Shown: positions 51,280 to 59,915 of the stretch, piece after piece | Position numbering within the stretch: the stretch's first letter is position 1 | Layout: the number at the start of each line of letters is the position of its first letter | Source: UBA4742 sp002403895 | GTDB lineage: Bacteria > Actinomycetota > Acidimicrobiia > Acidimicrobiales > Acidimicrobilacustridaceae | NCBI GenBank assembly: GCA_036823295.1 | Contig: DAISGD010000001.1 | Coordinates: 62,001-126,000, forward strand | Reading direction: 5' to 3' | Length of the DNA stretch: 64,000 bases | Position numbers and translations under genes: made by a program | Notes under the pieces: model-generated | What the model was told of the DNA's origin: nothing | Database searches by the model: none | Seen by the model: the letters and a program-made list of their open reading frames with translations, nothing else

Positions 51280-52023
51280 CTAGTTGAAGAAGTTCTCCAC
51301 CTGGGTCACCTTGCACGTGACCTGGGCGCCTTGGTCAACCGAGGTCGTGACTTTCCATTCGGCCGTGTCACCCGGCTGGATGTCACTCACGATGTCGAGC
51401 GAAGTGTCGGCCACGGCGTTACTCGCCTTGTTGCGGAACTCGACGTTGACCGTGAAGTTCTTCTTGGACGATGTCGTGTTCTTGATGGTGCCTTGGTAGG
51501 TGGCGAAACCGAAGTCATCGACGGCGCAATCTCCCGGCGTCAACTGATACGTGGACGGATCGGCCGCGCCGCTGATGTTGACCGTCGCATCCTTGGCCGC
51601 CTTACCGAAACTGACGAGCGCCACGATCAAGATGAGCGATCCAACCAGGCCAACGGCGCCGAGCACCATGCCGGCGATGCTCATGCCCTTGCCCACCCCG
51701 ACCTCCCTGGCTTTCTTGAGCCCCAGGAACCCGAGCACGATGGCGAGGATGGCGCCCAGCGGCCCGAGGCAGAAGAAGGTCAGGATGCCGAGGACGAGCG
51801 CGGCGACCGCGAGCCCGTTGGAACCACCCGTTGCCGGTGGCATGGCGGGAGGAGGCCCAGATTGGTAGGCGGCCGGCCCGGGCGGGGGTAGAGACGGAGG
51901 GACAGGCGGAGGGACAGGCGGAGGGACAGGCGGAGGTAGAGGCGGAGGTAGAGGCGGAGGTAGAGGCGGAGGGACAGGCGGAGGTACGTCACCACTGGAA
52001 GGTGCCGGAGTGAAGTCGGTCAT
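51280..52023 (-). CDS. Proline-rich DUF4190-type membrane protein
   Basis: 247 residues from ATG 52023 (GGGGG 7 nt upstream; an ATG at 52059 lacks a site). A ~30-residue run of PPP(V/L)P repeats is encoded by 12-bp tandem repeats. Two membrane segments follow (GLAVAALVLGILTFFCLGPL, SIAGMVLGAVGLVGSLIL; DUF4190 pattern), with LGFLGLKKAREVGVGKG between them. The outside C-terminal domain has FATYQGTIKNTTSSKKNFTVNV in outline, a FxLYD/DUF4352-like beta domain for interaction. Function unknown; pairs with the next small membrane protein. Confidence 0.75.
   Translation of the reverse strand: MTDFTPAPSSGDVPPPVPPPLPPPLPPPLPPPVPPPVPPPVPPSLPPPGPAAYQSGPPPAMPPATGGSNGLAVAALVLGILTFFCLGPLGAILAIVLGFLGLKKAREVGVGKGMSIAGMVLGAVGLVGSLILIVALVSFGKAAKDATVNISGAADPSTYQLTPGDCAVDDFGFATYQGTIKNTTSSKKNFTVNVEFRNKASNAVADTSLDIVSDIQPGDTAEWKVTTSVDQGAQVTCKVTQVENFFN
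51895..51978 (-). repeat. Seven 12-bp tandem repeats coding for proline
   Basis: CGGAGGGACAGG (x3), CGGAGGTAGAGG (x3), CGGAGGGACAGG (x1) as read on the plus strand, plus a partial unit. Each unit encodes P-V-P-P or P-L-P-P on the minus strand; one base pair changes V to L in a block-wise pattern. Confidence 0.9.
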
Positions 52024-52112
52024 TTTTGGACCCCCAGAGCCCGTTGATGTGATCGCCATGACGCTAGGTCATCCAGGCGACGATCGGGGCGGCGTTTCCC
52101 GCCACCGTGGGA

Positions 52113-53000
52113 TCAACCCAGGTTGCGGACGATCTCCACCATGAGGCTGCCGGCCTCGGTGGGGTTGGCCCCGACGTGGACGCCGGCCGCGGTGAGGGCC
52201 TCCATCTTCGCCGCCGCGGTTCCTTTGCCCCCGGACACGATGGCGCCGGCGTGACCCATCTTCTTGCCGGCGGGGGCGGTGACCCCGGCGACGTAAGCGG
52301 ACACCGGTTTGGTCATCTTGGTGGCGATGAACTCAGCCGCGTCCTCTTCGCCTGAACCACCGATCTCACCGATGAGCATGACCGCCTTGGTGTCGGGGTC
52401 GGCCTCGAATCGTTCGAGACAGTCGATGAACGTCGTGCCCGGGACAGGATCACCACCGATACCCGCGCAGGTGGTGACCCCGATGTCTTGCAGCTTGAGC
52501 TCGTGGAGCGCCTGGTACGTGAGGGTGCCCGAACGGCTCACGATGCCCACCGGACCACCGGGCTTGGCGATCTCACCGGCGGTGATGCCGATGTTGCACT
52601 GGCCGGGGCTGATGATGCCGGGACAATTGGGACCAAGCAGCTGCACCTGCGGGAAATCTCGCTTGAGCTTGTTGTAGAACCACGCCTCGTCCTGGGCGGG
52701 CACCCCTTCGGTGATGACCACGATGAACTCGATGCCGCCCTCGGCCGCCTCCATCACCGCCGCCTGAACACCCGGCGCCGGGACGAAGATGCAGGAGGCG
52801 GTGGCGCCGGTCTCGACCACGGCGTGGGCCACGGTGGCGAAGATGGGGATCCCATCCACGTCGGTACCGGCCTTCTTGGGGTTCGTGCCCGCCACCACCT
52901 GGGTGCCGTAGTCGCGGTTGCGCAGGCCGTAGAAGCGGCCCTGGCTCCCGGTCAGGCCCTGGTAGACGACCTTGGTGTTCTCATCGACGAAGATTGACAC
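52113..53000 (-). CDS. sucD: Succinyl-CoA synthetase, alpha subunit
   Basis: 295 residues. Substrate-level phosphorylation step of the TCA cycle. CoA-binding YQGLTGSQGRFYG (~13-25), GTNPKKAG, IFVPAP, LLGPNCPGIISPGQCNIG in outline, GIVSRSGTLTYQ and the phosphohistidine in KKMGHAGAIVSGGKG. GTG 53000 follows the sucC stop by 9 nt, with AAGGGA as ribosome binding site. Confidence 0.97.
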   Translation of the reverse strand: MSIFVDENTKVVYQGLTGSQGRFYGLRNRDYGTQVVAGTNPKKAGTDVDGIPIFATVAHAVVETGATASCIFVPAPGVQAAVMEAAEGGIEFIVVITEGVPAQDEAWFYNKLKRDFPQVQLLGPNCPGIISPGQCNIGITAGEIAKPGGPVGIVSRSGTLTYQALHELKLQDIGVTTCAGIGGDPVPGTTFIDCLERFEADPDTKAVMLIGEIGGSGEEDAAEFIATKMTKPVSAYVAGVTAPAGKKMGHAGAIVSGGKGTAAAKMEALTAAGVHVGANPTEAGSLMVEIVRNLG

Positions 53001-53009
53001 GACGTTCCC

Positions 53010-54152
53010 TTACTTCCGGCTGGCGAGCTCGACGGCGGCCCGGGCGGCCTCGAGCATCGTGGGCTTCGACTGGAGCTTGTCGGACAGGTGGGGCTCGAGG
53101 ATGGCTCGACCCTCCTCGGCATTGGTGCCGTCGAGGCGGATGACGATGGGGGCGTCGATGGCGACCCGGCTGAGAGCCTCGACGATGCCATTGGCCACCT
53201 CCTCACCCCGGGTGATCCCCCCGAAGATGTTGATGAAGATGACTTTGACCCGCTCGTCGTTGTTGATGACCTCGAGGGCACCGGCCATCACGTCAGCGTT
53301 GGCACCGCCGCCGATGTCGAGGAAGTTGGCGGCCTCACCGCCGGCCTGGTTCACCACGTCGAGCGTGCTCATGGCCAACCCGGCCCCGTTGGCGATAATG
53401 CCCACCGACCCGTCGAGGCCGACGTACTGGAGCCCCTTGGCGTGGGCGGCCGCCTCGCGTTCGTCTCGCACCTGGGTGAGCTCGTAGTCGCCCCATTCGT
53501 GACGGAAGGCGGCGTTGTCGTCGAGGGTGACCTTGGCGTCGAGGGCGTGGACCTCGCCCGTCGGCTTGAGGATCAGTGGGTTGATCTCGCACAGATCCGC
53601 GTCACCGTCGACATAGGCGGTGTAGAGCTTGGTGAGGATGTCGACCGCCCCCTCGGTCGCGGCCGGGTTCAGCTTCGCCGCCAGCACCCACTGGCGGGCG
53701 GCCTGGGCGCTGAGACCGTCGACCGGATCGATCCAGATCTTGGCGATGGCATCAGGGTTGTCGGCGGCCACCGTCTCGATCTCGACGCCGCCCTCGGCCG
53801 ACAGCATGCCGAGGTGCTTCTTGGCGGCGCGATCGAGGGTGAAGCTGGCGTAGTACTCCTCGGCGATGTCGGAGGCGTGTTCGATCCACACCGTCGCCAC
53901 GATGTGGCCCTTGATGTCGAGGCCGAGGATGTTGGTGGCGTGCTCACGGGTCTCGTCCGCGTTGGTGGCCAGCTTCACGCCGCCCGCCTTGCCCCGCCCC
54001 CCCACGTGCACCTGGGCTTTCACCACGACGGGATAACCCACCGCCTCGGCGGCCGCGACCGCCTCGTCGACGCTGTGGACGGCGCGACCGTCGGACACCG
54101 GGATGCCGAAGGTGGCGAAGAACTGCTTGCCTTGATATTCGAGAAGATCCAC
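53010..54152 (-). CDS. sucC: Succinyl-CoA synthetase, beta subunit
   Basis: 380 residues from GTG 54152, the start that gives the conserved DLLEYQGKQFFATFGIPVS N-terminus; upstream in-frame residues are low-complexity. ATP-grasp domain with VVKAQVHVGGRGKAGGVKLA in outline (~47-66), EINPLILKPTGEVHALDAK in outline, GAGLAMSTLD and the C-terminal phosphate loop GGANADV, INIFGGITR. TAGGTT 7 nt upstream marks a leaderless message for sucCD. Confidence 0.96.
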   Translation of the reverse strand: MDLLEYQGKQFFATFGIPVSDGRAVHSVDEAVAAAEAVGYPVVVKAQVHVGGRGKAGGVKLATNADETREHATNILGLDIKGHIVATVWIEHASDIAEEYYASFTLDRAAKKHLGMLSAEGGVEIETVAADNPDAIAKIWIDPVDGLSAQAARQWVLAAKLNPAATEGAVDILTKLYTAYVDGDADLCEINPLILKPTGEVHALDAKVTLDDNAAFRHEWGDYELTQVRDEREAAAHAKGLQYVGLDGSVGIIANGAGLAMSTLDVVNQAGGEAANFLDIGGGANADVMAGALEVINNDERVKVIFINIFGGITRGEEVANGIVEALSRVAIDAPIVIRLDGTNAEEGRAILEPHLSDKLQSKPTMLEAARAAVELASRK

Positions 54153-54159
54153 GGCGGGA

Positions 54160-54165
54160 AACCTA
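54160..54165 (-). promoter_or_regulatory. Leaderless -10 element of sucCD
   Basis: TAGGTT on the minus strand, 7 nt before GTG 54152. Confidence 0.5.
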
Positions 54166-54207
54166 GCCAGACGTGACCAGGGCCACCCAACCCGACGGGG
54201 CCCAGCC

Positions 54208-54618
54208 TCAGGGCGAGGCCTCCCGCTCATCGAGGGCTGCCTCGAGCCAGGTGGTGATCTCGTCCATGGACGAGCCCGGCGTGAAGATTCCGGCCACGCC
54301 ATCGGCGGTGAGCGCGGCGATGTCGGCCTGGGGGACGATGCCACCGCCGAACACCAACACGTCGTCGAGGCCGCGCTTGTCCAACTCGGCCATGACCCGG
54401 GGGAACTGCGTCATGTGGGCCCCCGACAGCACCGACAGGCCGACGGCGTCAGCGTCCTCCTGTAGGGCGGCTTCGGCCACCTGTTCCGGCGTCTGGAACA
54501 GCCCGGTGTAGATCACCTCGAAGCCGGCGTCGCGCAGGGCCCGGGCGATGATCTTCACCCCCCGGTCGTGACCGTCCAGCCCGGGCTTGGCAACGACGAC
54601 TCGATAGGTGCGTACCAC
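54208..54618 (-). CDS. Cobalamin-binding subunit (methylmalonyl-CoA mutase C-terminal type)
   Basis: 136 residues. Complete B12-binding domain with the base-off signature LDGHDRG (~14-20), SVLSGAHMTQFP and VFGGGIVPQADI. This is the free-standing version that pairs with a separate large subunit in isobutyryl-CoA, ethylmalonyl-type or archaeal methylmalonyl-CoA mutases. No large subunit is encoded in the window. Position next to sucCD fits conversion of propionyl-CoA derivatives to succinyl-CoA. GTG 54618 has TAGTAT 7 nt upstream. Confidence 0.9.
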   Translation of the reverse strand: MVRTYRVVVAKPGLDGHDRGVKIIARALRDAGFEVIYTGLFQTPEQVAEAALQEDADAVGLSVLSGAHMTQFPRVMAELDKRGLDDVLVFGGGIVPQADIAALTADGVAGIFTPGSSMDEITTWLEAALDEREASP

Positions 54619-54625
54619 GCACGGG

Positions 54626-54631
54626 ATACTA
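54626..54631 (-). promoter_or_regulatory. Leaderless -10 element of the cobalamin-binding subunit gene
   Basis: TAGTAT on the minus strand, 7 nt before GTG 54618; the closest of all to TATAAT. Confidence 0.55.
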
Positions 54632-54671
54632 GGAGCATGACCGCTGCCGCGCCCCGGGACCTGCCGACGCC

Positions 54672-55226
54672 ATGAGCCCTGTCGCTCCCCGCCAGGAACG
54701 CAACCCCCGAACGGTGGCCCTCGCCCTGGTCGGCGTGGTGGTGGCCCTGGTACTGCTCATCGTGGTCTTCGTGTTCGCCATCCCCTCGCTGTCGGACTCG
54801 GGCAAGGTGCAGGTCCGCTTGGGCAGCGACACGTTCCCGGCCGGGCAAGCCAAGGAGCGGGCGGCGACGATCCGCACTGACGGTCCCATCCTGTTCTCGG
54901 ACCCGGCCAGCGGCCAGCGTGACATCTTCCTCCAGCACCTGGGCGATGACGACACCACCGGCTGGCTGGCCTTCGATGCCCGCCGGGCCGACCAGGGGCG
55001 GGAGTGCACCTTGAAATGGGACTCGGGGGACAACCAGTTCAACGATCCCTGCGATAGCTCCACCGTCCCGGCCGGTGGCACCGGCCTGACCCACTACAAG
55101 GTGGTGATCACCGACGGTGGCGCGGTGGTCATCGACTTGAACCCCGACCACGTCAACGACGCGCCGGCCACGAGCTCGTCGTCGACCACCTCCAGCCTGC
55201 TCGTCACCGGCACCATCCCCAAGTGA
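54672..55226 (+). CDS. Membrane-anchored protein with degenerate Rieske-like domain
   Basis: 184 residues; ATG 54672, without a clear ribosome binding site. One N-terminal membrane segment (TVALALVGVVVALVLLIVVF) leaves the rest outside. The region from VRLGSDTFPAGQ to GGAVVIDLNPD follows the strand order of Rieske ferredoxin domains, including CTLKWDSGDNQFNDPC where a cluster-binding CPCHGS-type loop would be; the histidine ligands are absent, so no Fe-S cluster is expected. The assignment is by pattern only. The C-terminus is Ser/Thr-rich. Stop codon abuts the convergent ligase gene with no spacing. Confidence 0.5.
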   Translation: MSPVAPRQERNPRTVALALVGVVVALVLLIVVFVFAIPSLSDSGKVQVRLGSDTFPAGQAKERAATIRTDGPILFSDPASGQRDIFLQHLGDDDTTGWLAFDARRADQGRECTLKWDSGDNQFNDPCDSSTVPAGGTGLTHYKVVITDGGAVVIDLNPDHVNDAPATSSSSTTSSLLVTGTIPK

Positions 55227-56720
55227 TCAGGTGAACAGGTCGAGCAGCTCGCGCTTTTGCACCTTGTTGGTCCCGGTGCGGGGCAGTTCGTCCACCACCA
55301 CCCACCGACGCGGCACCTTGTAGTCGGCCAGGTGTTCCTTGGTCCAGCCCTCGAGCCCGGCGGAGGACAGCTTCGCCCCGCGGCGGAGGCGAACGGCGGC
55401 CACCGGGATCTCGCCCTTGCGCTCGTCGGGGAGGCCGATGACGGCCGCCTCCAGCACGTCGGGATGGCGCTCGATCGCCTCTTGCACCTCGAGGGCATAC
55501 ACCGAGTAGCCGCCGTGCTTGATCACATCCTTCTGGCGGCCGACGAACAGCACGGTGCCCATGGGGCCCTTGCGCACGAGGTCGCCGGTGCGCAACCAGC
55601 CGTCGTCGGTCACCGTGGCCGCGCTCACCTCGGGGGCGTTCCAGTACCCTTTGATGACCCCGGGCCCCCGCACCCACAGCTCGCCGGTGCCACCCGTGCG
55701 GACCGCACCGCCCTCGTCATCGACCACCCGGAATCGGTAGCCGGGGAGTTGGAACCCGACCGATTCCCCCAACCCCAGGCCGAGCAGCGGGGGCGACACC
55801 TTGGCGGCCACCCCGCCGCCGACCTCGACCATGCCGTACCCCTCGAAGAAAGCGGCCTCGCCCACCGGTCCCACCACCGGCAGCGTGGCCGTGGCCCCGA
55901 ACTGCTTGAACTGGCGGGCCAAGTCCCCGGGCATGGCGTCAGCCCCGGAGCCCCACACCCGCACCGACGTCAGGTCGCGCTTCTCGGCCCCGGCCTCCAA
56001 CATCATCCGATACATGGCGGGCACCCCCACGAAGATCGTCGAGCGCCGGGACTCGATGGCGTCGAGGACCTCGACCGGCCGGAACCGGGGCAGCAGGTAG
56101 ATGGGGATCCCGCAACACGCCGCCCCCATCAGCACGGCGAAGCCCATGATGTGGGCAATGGGAAGGGCGAACGCCATCTCGTCGCGCCGCAGCGGAGCAG
56201 GCCAGGCCACGCCGGCGGTGACTTGCCCGACGAGCGCCCGGTGGGTCAGCTCGGCCCCCTTGGGCTTGCCCGTGGTGCCGGAGGTGTAGAAGAGGGCGCC
56301 GATGCCATCGGGGTCGGCGGTGACGGGGGCGTCCAGGGTGTCGGGGTCATCCACCTGGTGGACGCTGCGGATCACCAGCGTTGCGCCCGAGTCGGCCACC
56401 ACATGGGCCACCTCGTCATGACGCATCTGCGGGTTCACCGGCACCGGGATGCACCCGGCGCGCGACGCCGCCAGGCACAGCAGAAACAACTCATAGTGGT
56501 TGGGGGTGTGGATCACGACCCGCCCGCCGGTCGGGGCCTGACGTTGCACCCCGGCCGCCCACCGGCTCACCCGCTTCGCGGCCTGGCGATAGGTCAGGCG
56601 GCTGCCATCGTCCTCTTCGACCAGGCGCCGGTTGCCGTGGACGTCGGCCAGGCTGTGCATCACCGAACCCAGCGTCTCGTCGTGACGAAGTATCAGCCTC
56701 GCTAGCGTCAACGCCCGCAT
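55227..56720 (-). CDS. AMP-dependent acyl-CoA synthetase/ligase
   Basis: 497 residues from ATG 56720, whose A is the last base of the pcrA stop (TGATG); GGAG lies 8-9 nt upstream. Activates a carboxylic acid as acyl-AMP, then thioester. Motifs: phosphate loop FYTSGTTGKPKG (~162-173), GYGMVEVGGG where GYGxTE is usual, LRTGDLVRKG and the C-terminal catalytic Lys in PRTGTNKVQKREL. Similar to medium-chain FadD proteins; the acid is unknown. Functionally unrelated to pcrA, so the coupling is probably only for expression. Confidence 0.85.
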   Translation of the reverse strand: MRALTLARLILRHDETLGSVMHSLADVHGNRRLVEEDDGSRLTYRQAAKRVSRWAAGVQRQAPTGGRVVIHTPNHYELFLLCLAASRAGCIPVPVNPQMRHDEVAHVVADSGATLVIRSVHQVDDPDTLDAPVTADPDGIGALFYTSGTTGKPKGAELTHRALVGQVTAGVAWPAPLRRDEMAFALPIAHIMGFAVLMGAACCGIPIYLLPRFRPVEVLDAIESRRSTIFVGVPAMYRMMLEAGAEKRDLTSVRVWGSGADAMPGDLARQFKQFGATATLPVVGPVGEAAFFEGYGMVEVGGGVAAKVSPPLLGLGLGESVGFQLPGYRFRVVDDEGGAVRTGGTGELWVRGPGVIKGYWNAPEVSAATVTDDGWLRTGDLVRKGPMGTVLFVGRQKDVIKHGGYSVYALEVQEAIERHPDVLEAAVIGLPDERKGEIPVAAVRLRRGAKLSSAGLEGWTKEHLADYKVPRRWVVVDELPRTGTNKVQKRELLDLFT

Positions 56721-59023
56721 CACATCTTCTCCAACGGGGCCCAGCTGAGCAGCAGGGTCTTCTCCCCTACGCCCCGGAAGTGCACGACCGCTTCGGTTTT
56801 GTCGCCCGTGCCTCGCAGGTGCTGGATGACCCCCTCGCCGAACGTGGCGTGGCGGACGTCGTCCCCCACCGCCAAACCGAGCTGGTCGGCGCCCGATGGC
56901 GACGGGGGGGTCGGCTTGAGAGCCGATTCGACGACCCGTTCGCGATGCTCGGCCCACGCACTGCCGCCACCGGACGTGCCGGAGCCGCCGTAGGTTCGCC
57001 CCGAGGGGATGTCCCGGTCGGCGGAGATCCGACCCGACGAGCCGTACCCGCCGGCACTGCGACGAGACGAGCGCCGATTGCCCTGTACCGACTCGACCAG
57101 CCCCTCGGGGATCTCGTCGAGGAAGCGACTGGGCGGGTTGTACTGCGTCGAGCCGTACAGCGTGCGGCTCCAGGCATGCGACAGGTAGAGGCGCTCACGG
57201 GCCCGGGTGATCCCCACGTAGGCCAGGCGGCGTTCCTCTTCGAGTTCGTCGGGCTCGCCGATGGAACGCAGATGAGGGAAGACGCCGTCCTCCATGCCGA
57301 TGATGAACACCGCCGGGAACTCCAGGCCCTTGGCCGAGTGCATGGTCATCAACAGCACCGACGAGTCGTCATCGTCGAGGTCGTCGGTGTCGGCCACCAG
57401 GCTCACCTGTTCGAGGAAGGTGTCGACGGACTCGAAGTCGCGGGCGGCGCCGACCAGCTCAGCCAGGTTCTCGATCCGTCCCTCGGCCTCAACACTGTGC
57501 TCGGCTTCGAGTTCGGCGACATACCCGGAGTGAGCGAGGATGGACTCCAACAACTCGCCCGGGCCGGCCCCTTCAGCGTGGGCGGCGGTGATCGAGTCGA
57601 TCAACGTCAGGAAAGTGGCGATGCCCTTGACCGCCCGGCCGGTGACCCCGGCCTCCTCGGCCCGGCGCAGCGCCTCGATGAAGGCCACCCCGTGGCTGTT
57701 GGCCCAGGCGTCGAGACGGCCCACCGTGCTGTCACCCACGCCCCGCTTGGGCACGTTCAACACCCGCTTGATACTGACCTCGTCCTGCGGGTTGACTACC
57801 GCTTTGAGGTAGGCCATCGCGTCTTTGACCTCGCGCCGGTCGTAGAAGCGGGTGCCGCCGATGACCTTGTAGGGGATGCCCGAGCGCATGAGCTGCTCTT
57901 CCATCACCCGACTCTGGGCGTTCGTCCGGTAGAAGATGGCGGCGTCGCCCCAGCGCGTTCCCCCGTCGTGCAGATGGGAGATCTGGTGGGCCACCCATTG
58001 GCTCTCATCGCCCTCGTCATCGGCGTGGTAGCGCACGATGGCCTGGCCGTCGCCCTGCTCCGTCCACAGTTCCTTGGGTTTGCGACTGAGGTTGTGGGCG
58101 ATCACCGCGTTGGCTGCATCGAGGATGGTCTGGCTCGAGCGGTAGTTCTGCTCCAGCACGATCATGGTGGCGTCGGGGAAGGCGTTCTCGAACTCCAGAA
58201 TGTTGCGGATATCAGCACTCCGGAAGCGGTATATGCTTTGATCTGCATCACCAACGATGCAGACGTTGCGGTGCTCGCTGGCCAGCAGCATCACCAGCTC
58301 GTTCTGGACGTGGTTCGTGTCCTGGTACTCGTCGACCAGTACGTGGCGGAAGCGCTGGCGGTAATGGGCCAGGACGTCGGGATGATCACGCAAGAGCCTC
58401 ACCGCGTTGCCCAACAGATCGTCGAAGTCCATGGCGCCGGCTCGTTCGAGGCGGGCCTGGTACTCGCGATAGATGTCGGCCAGCTTGCGCTCGAAGATGA
58501 CCCCGGCGCGCGCCGCGTAGGCCTCGACATCGAGCCCTTCGTTCTTGGCCGAGCTGATGGCGGCGTGGACCGACCGGGACGGGAACCGTTTGGTGTCGAG
58601 GTTCAGGTCCCGGATCACATAGCCGGTGAGGCGCACCGCGTCGGCCTGGTCGTAGATGCTGAACGACGAGGGATAGCCGAGCAGCTTGCCGTCGCGGCGC
58701 AGGATGCGGACACAGGCCGAGTGGAACGTCGACACCCACATCTTCTCGGCGACGGGCCCCACCAGGGCAGCGACACGTTGCTTCATCTCGTCGGCGGCCT
58801 TGTTGGTGAACGTGATGGCCAAGATCTCGAACGGAGACACGCCCCGCTCGCGGATGAGATAGGCGATGCGGTGGGTGAGCACCCTGGTCTTGCCCGAACC
58901 GGCGCCGGCGATGACCAGCAGTGGTCCCTCGTCGTGGGTGACCGCCTCCGACTGGACGGGGTTCAGCCCTTCGAGGAGGTCGTCGGCGGTCTGGCCCGGG
59001 TCGGGGAACGGGGTCGGGCTCAT
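56720..59023 (-). CDS. pcrA: ATP-dependent DNA helicase UvrD/PcrA
   Basis: 767 residues. SF1A 3'-5' helicase: Q motif LNPVQSEAVTH (~20-30), Walker A AGAGSGKT (39-46), TFTNKAADEM, Walker B VDEYQDTN, GDADQSIYRFR, EQNYRSSQ, MTMHSAKGLEF and YVGITRARERLYL. The C-terminal extension ends in a Tudor-like domain (VGDDVRHATFGEGVI) that binds RNA polymerase in PcrA; the Gly/Ser-rich linker before it (~655-690) is typical of actinobacteria. Works in excision repair and in clearing protein roadblocks. TAGGGT lies 9 nt before ATG 59023. Confidence 0.95.
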   Translation of the reverse strand: MSPTPFPDPGQTADDLLEGLNPVQSEAVTHDEGPLLVIAGAGSGKTRVLTHRIAYLIRERGVSPFEILAITFTNKAADEMKQRVAALVGPVAEKMWVSTFHSACVRILRRDGKLLGYPSSFSIYDQADAVRLTGYVIRDLNLDTKRFPSRSVHAAISSAKNEGLDVEAYAARAGVIFERKLADIYREYQARLERAGAMDFDDLLGNAVRLLRDHPDVLAHYRQRFRHVLVDEYQDTNHVQNELVMLLASEHRNVCIVGDADQSIYRFRSADIRNILEFENAFPDATMIVLEQNYRSSQTILDAANAVIAHNLSRKPKELWTEQGDGQAIVRYHADDEGDESQWVAHQISHLHDGGTRWGDAAIFYRTNAQSRVMEEQLMRSGIPYKVIGGTRFYDRREVKDAMAYLKAVVNPQDEVSIKRVLNVPKRGVGDSTVGRLDAWANSHGVAFIEALRRAEEAGVTGRAVKGIATFLTLIDSITAAHAEGAGPGELLESILAHSGYVAELEAEHSVEAEGRIENLAELVGAARDFESVDTFLEQVSLVADTDDLDDDDSSVLLMTMHSAKGLEFPAVFIIGMEDGVFPHLRSIGEPDELEEERRLAYVGITRARERLYLSHAWSRTLYGSTQYNPPSRFLDEIPEGLVESVQGNRRSSRRSAGGYGSSGRISADRDIPSGRTYGGSGTSGGGSAWAEHRERVVESALKPTPPSPSGADQLGLAVGDDVRHATFGEGVIQHLRGTGDKTEAVVHFRGVGEKTLLLSWAPLEKM

Positions 59024-59032
59024 GGTGGACCA

Positions 59033-59038
59033 ACCCTA
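59033..59038 (-). promoter_or_regulatory. -10 element of pcrA (near-leaderless)
   Basis: TAGGGT on the minus strand, 9 nt before ATG 59023, leaving at most 2-3 leader nucleotides. Confidence 0.4.
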
Positions 59039-59067
59039 CCTGTGGCCTGTGACCGGCCCGGCCGGGC

Positions 59068-59862
59068 TCAGGCGACGTCGACCAGGCGCTCCCGGAAGAA
59101 GTCCAGCACCTGATGCAGCGCGTCCTGGGTGGGGTTGCCCGGCTCGTCCACCAGGTGCTCGGTGAGCACCGAATGGGCGATACGGGGGAATCCCCACGGG
59201 TTCCCCTTGGACGAGTCGATCTCCACCCCGATGAAGGCGTCGCCCAACTCGGCCCGGAGGTGGGCGAAGCGAGCGCCGGGGGACAACCTGTCCCCGGTGA
59301 AGCGCAAGCCCAGCACGCAGACGCCCTCGGCCGCCCGCTCCCTCACCCGATCGAGATCCTCGGGTGCCAGCTGGAGCCCGCGCCGACCCTTCTTGGACAA
59401 CCCCCACGGCAGCGAGGGCTGGCTGAGCACGGGGGCCAGCATGCAGTCATCGAGCATCATCCCCAGGGCGAATCCCCCGGCGAAGCACATGCCGACGGCG
59501 CCGACGCCCGGCCCCCCACACGACTCGTGGGCGTCGGCGGCCAGCGCCCGCAGCCAGAGGGTCACGGGCGCGGTGCGGTTGGCCGCCCAGGCGGCGAATT
59601 CCTTGGAGACGCAGGACGGGAGGATCGAACGCAGGCCGTAGACCATCGACGGCTCCGCTCCCGGATCACCGAACAGCACGGGCATGACCACCGTGCAGCC
59701 GATCCCAGCCACCCGCCGGGCGAAGTCGGCCACCTTGGGGGTGATCCCGGGGAGCTCGGCCATGACGATCACCGCCGGTCCCTCCCCCAGCCGGTAGACG
59801 TCGCGGGTCTTGTCGCCGTGCTCGAACGGGGACCGGGTGAAATCGCTCAGGGAGTCAGTCAC
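59068..59862 (-). CDS. Dienelactone-hydrolase-family protein
   Basis: 264 residues from GTG 59862. Alpha/beta hydrolase with the Cys nucleophile elbow GVGAVGMCFAGGFAL (~129-143) typical of dienelactone hydrolases; early motif VIVMAELPGITPKVADFARR in outline. Candidates for the Asp/His partners are GDRLSPG and the C-terminal HxV region (IAHSVLTEHLVDE). A chloroaromatic role cannot be claimed since no catechol genes are nearby; many family members are carboxylesterases. TAGCCT 7 nt upstream shows a leaderless start, divergent from the luciferase-like gene. Confidence 0.82.
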   Translation of the reverse strand: MTDSLSDFTRSPFEHGDKTRDVYRLGEGPAVIVMAELPGITPKVADFARRVAGIGCTVVMPVLFGDPGAEPSMVYGLRSILPSCVSKEFAAWAANRTAPVTLWLRALAADAHESCGGPGVGAVGMCFAGGFALGMMLDDCMLAPVLSQPSLPWGLSKKGRRGLQLAPEDLDRVRERAAEGVCVLGLRFTGDRLSPGARFAHLRAELGDAFIGVEIDSSKGNPWGFPRIAHSVLTEHLVDEPGNPTQDALHQVLDFFRERLVDVA

Positions 59863-59869
59863 CGGGCGA

Positions 59870-59875
59870 AGGCTA
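59870..59875 (-). promoter_or_regulatory. Leaderless -10 element of the dienelactone-hydrolase-like gene
   Basis: TAGCCT on the minus strand, 7 nt before GTG 59862. Identical to the element of the AAA gene at 7972. Confidence 0.5.
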
Positions 59876-59915
59876 GTTTTCGAGGTGGCCCCCTGCACCG
59901 ACCGTGGAGACACCC

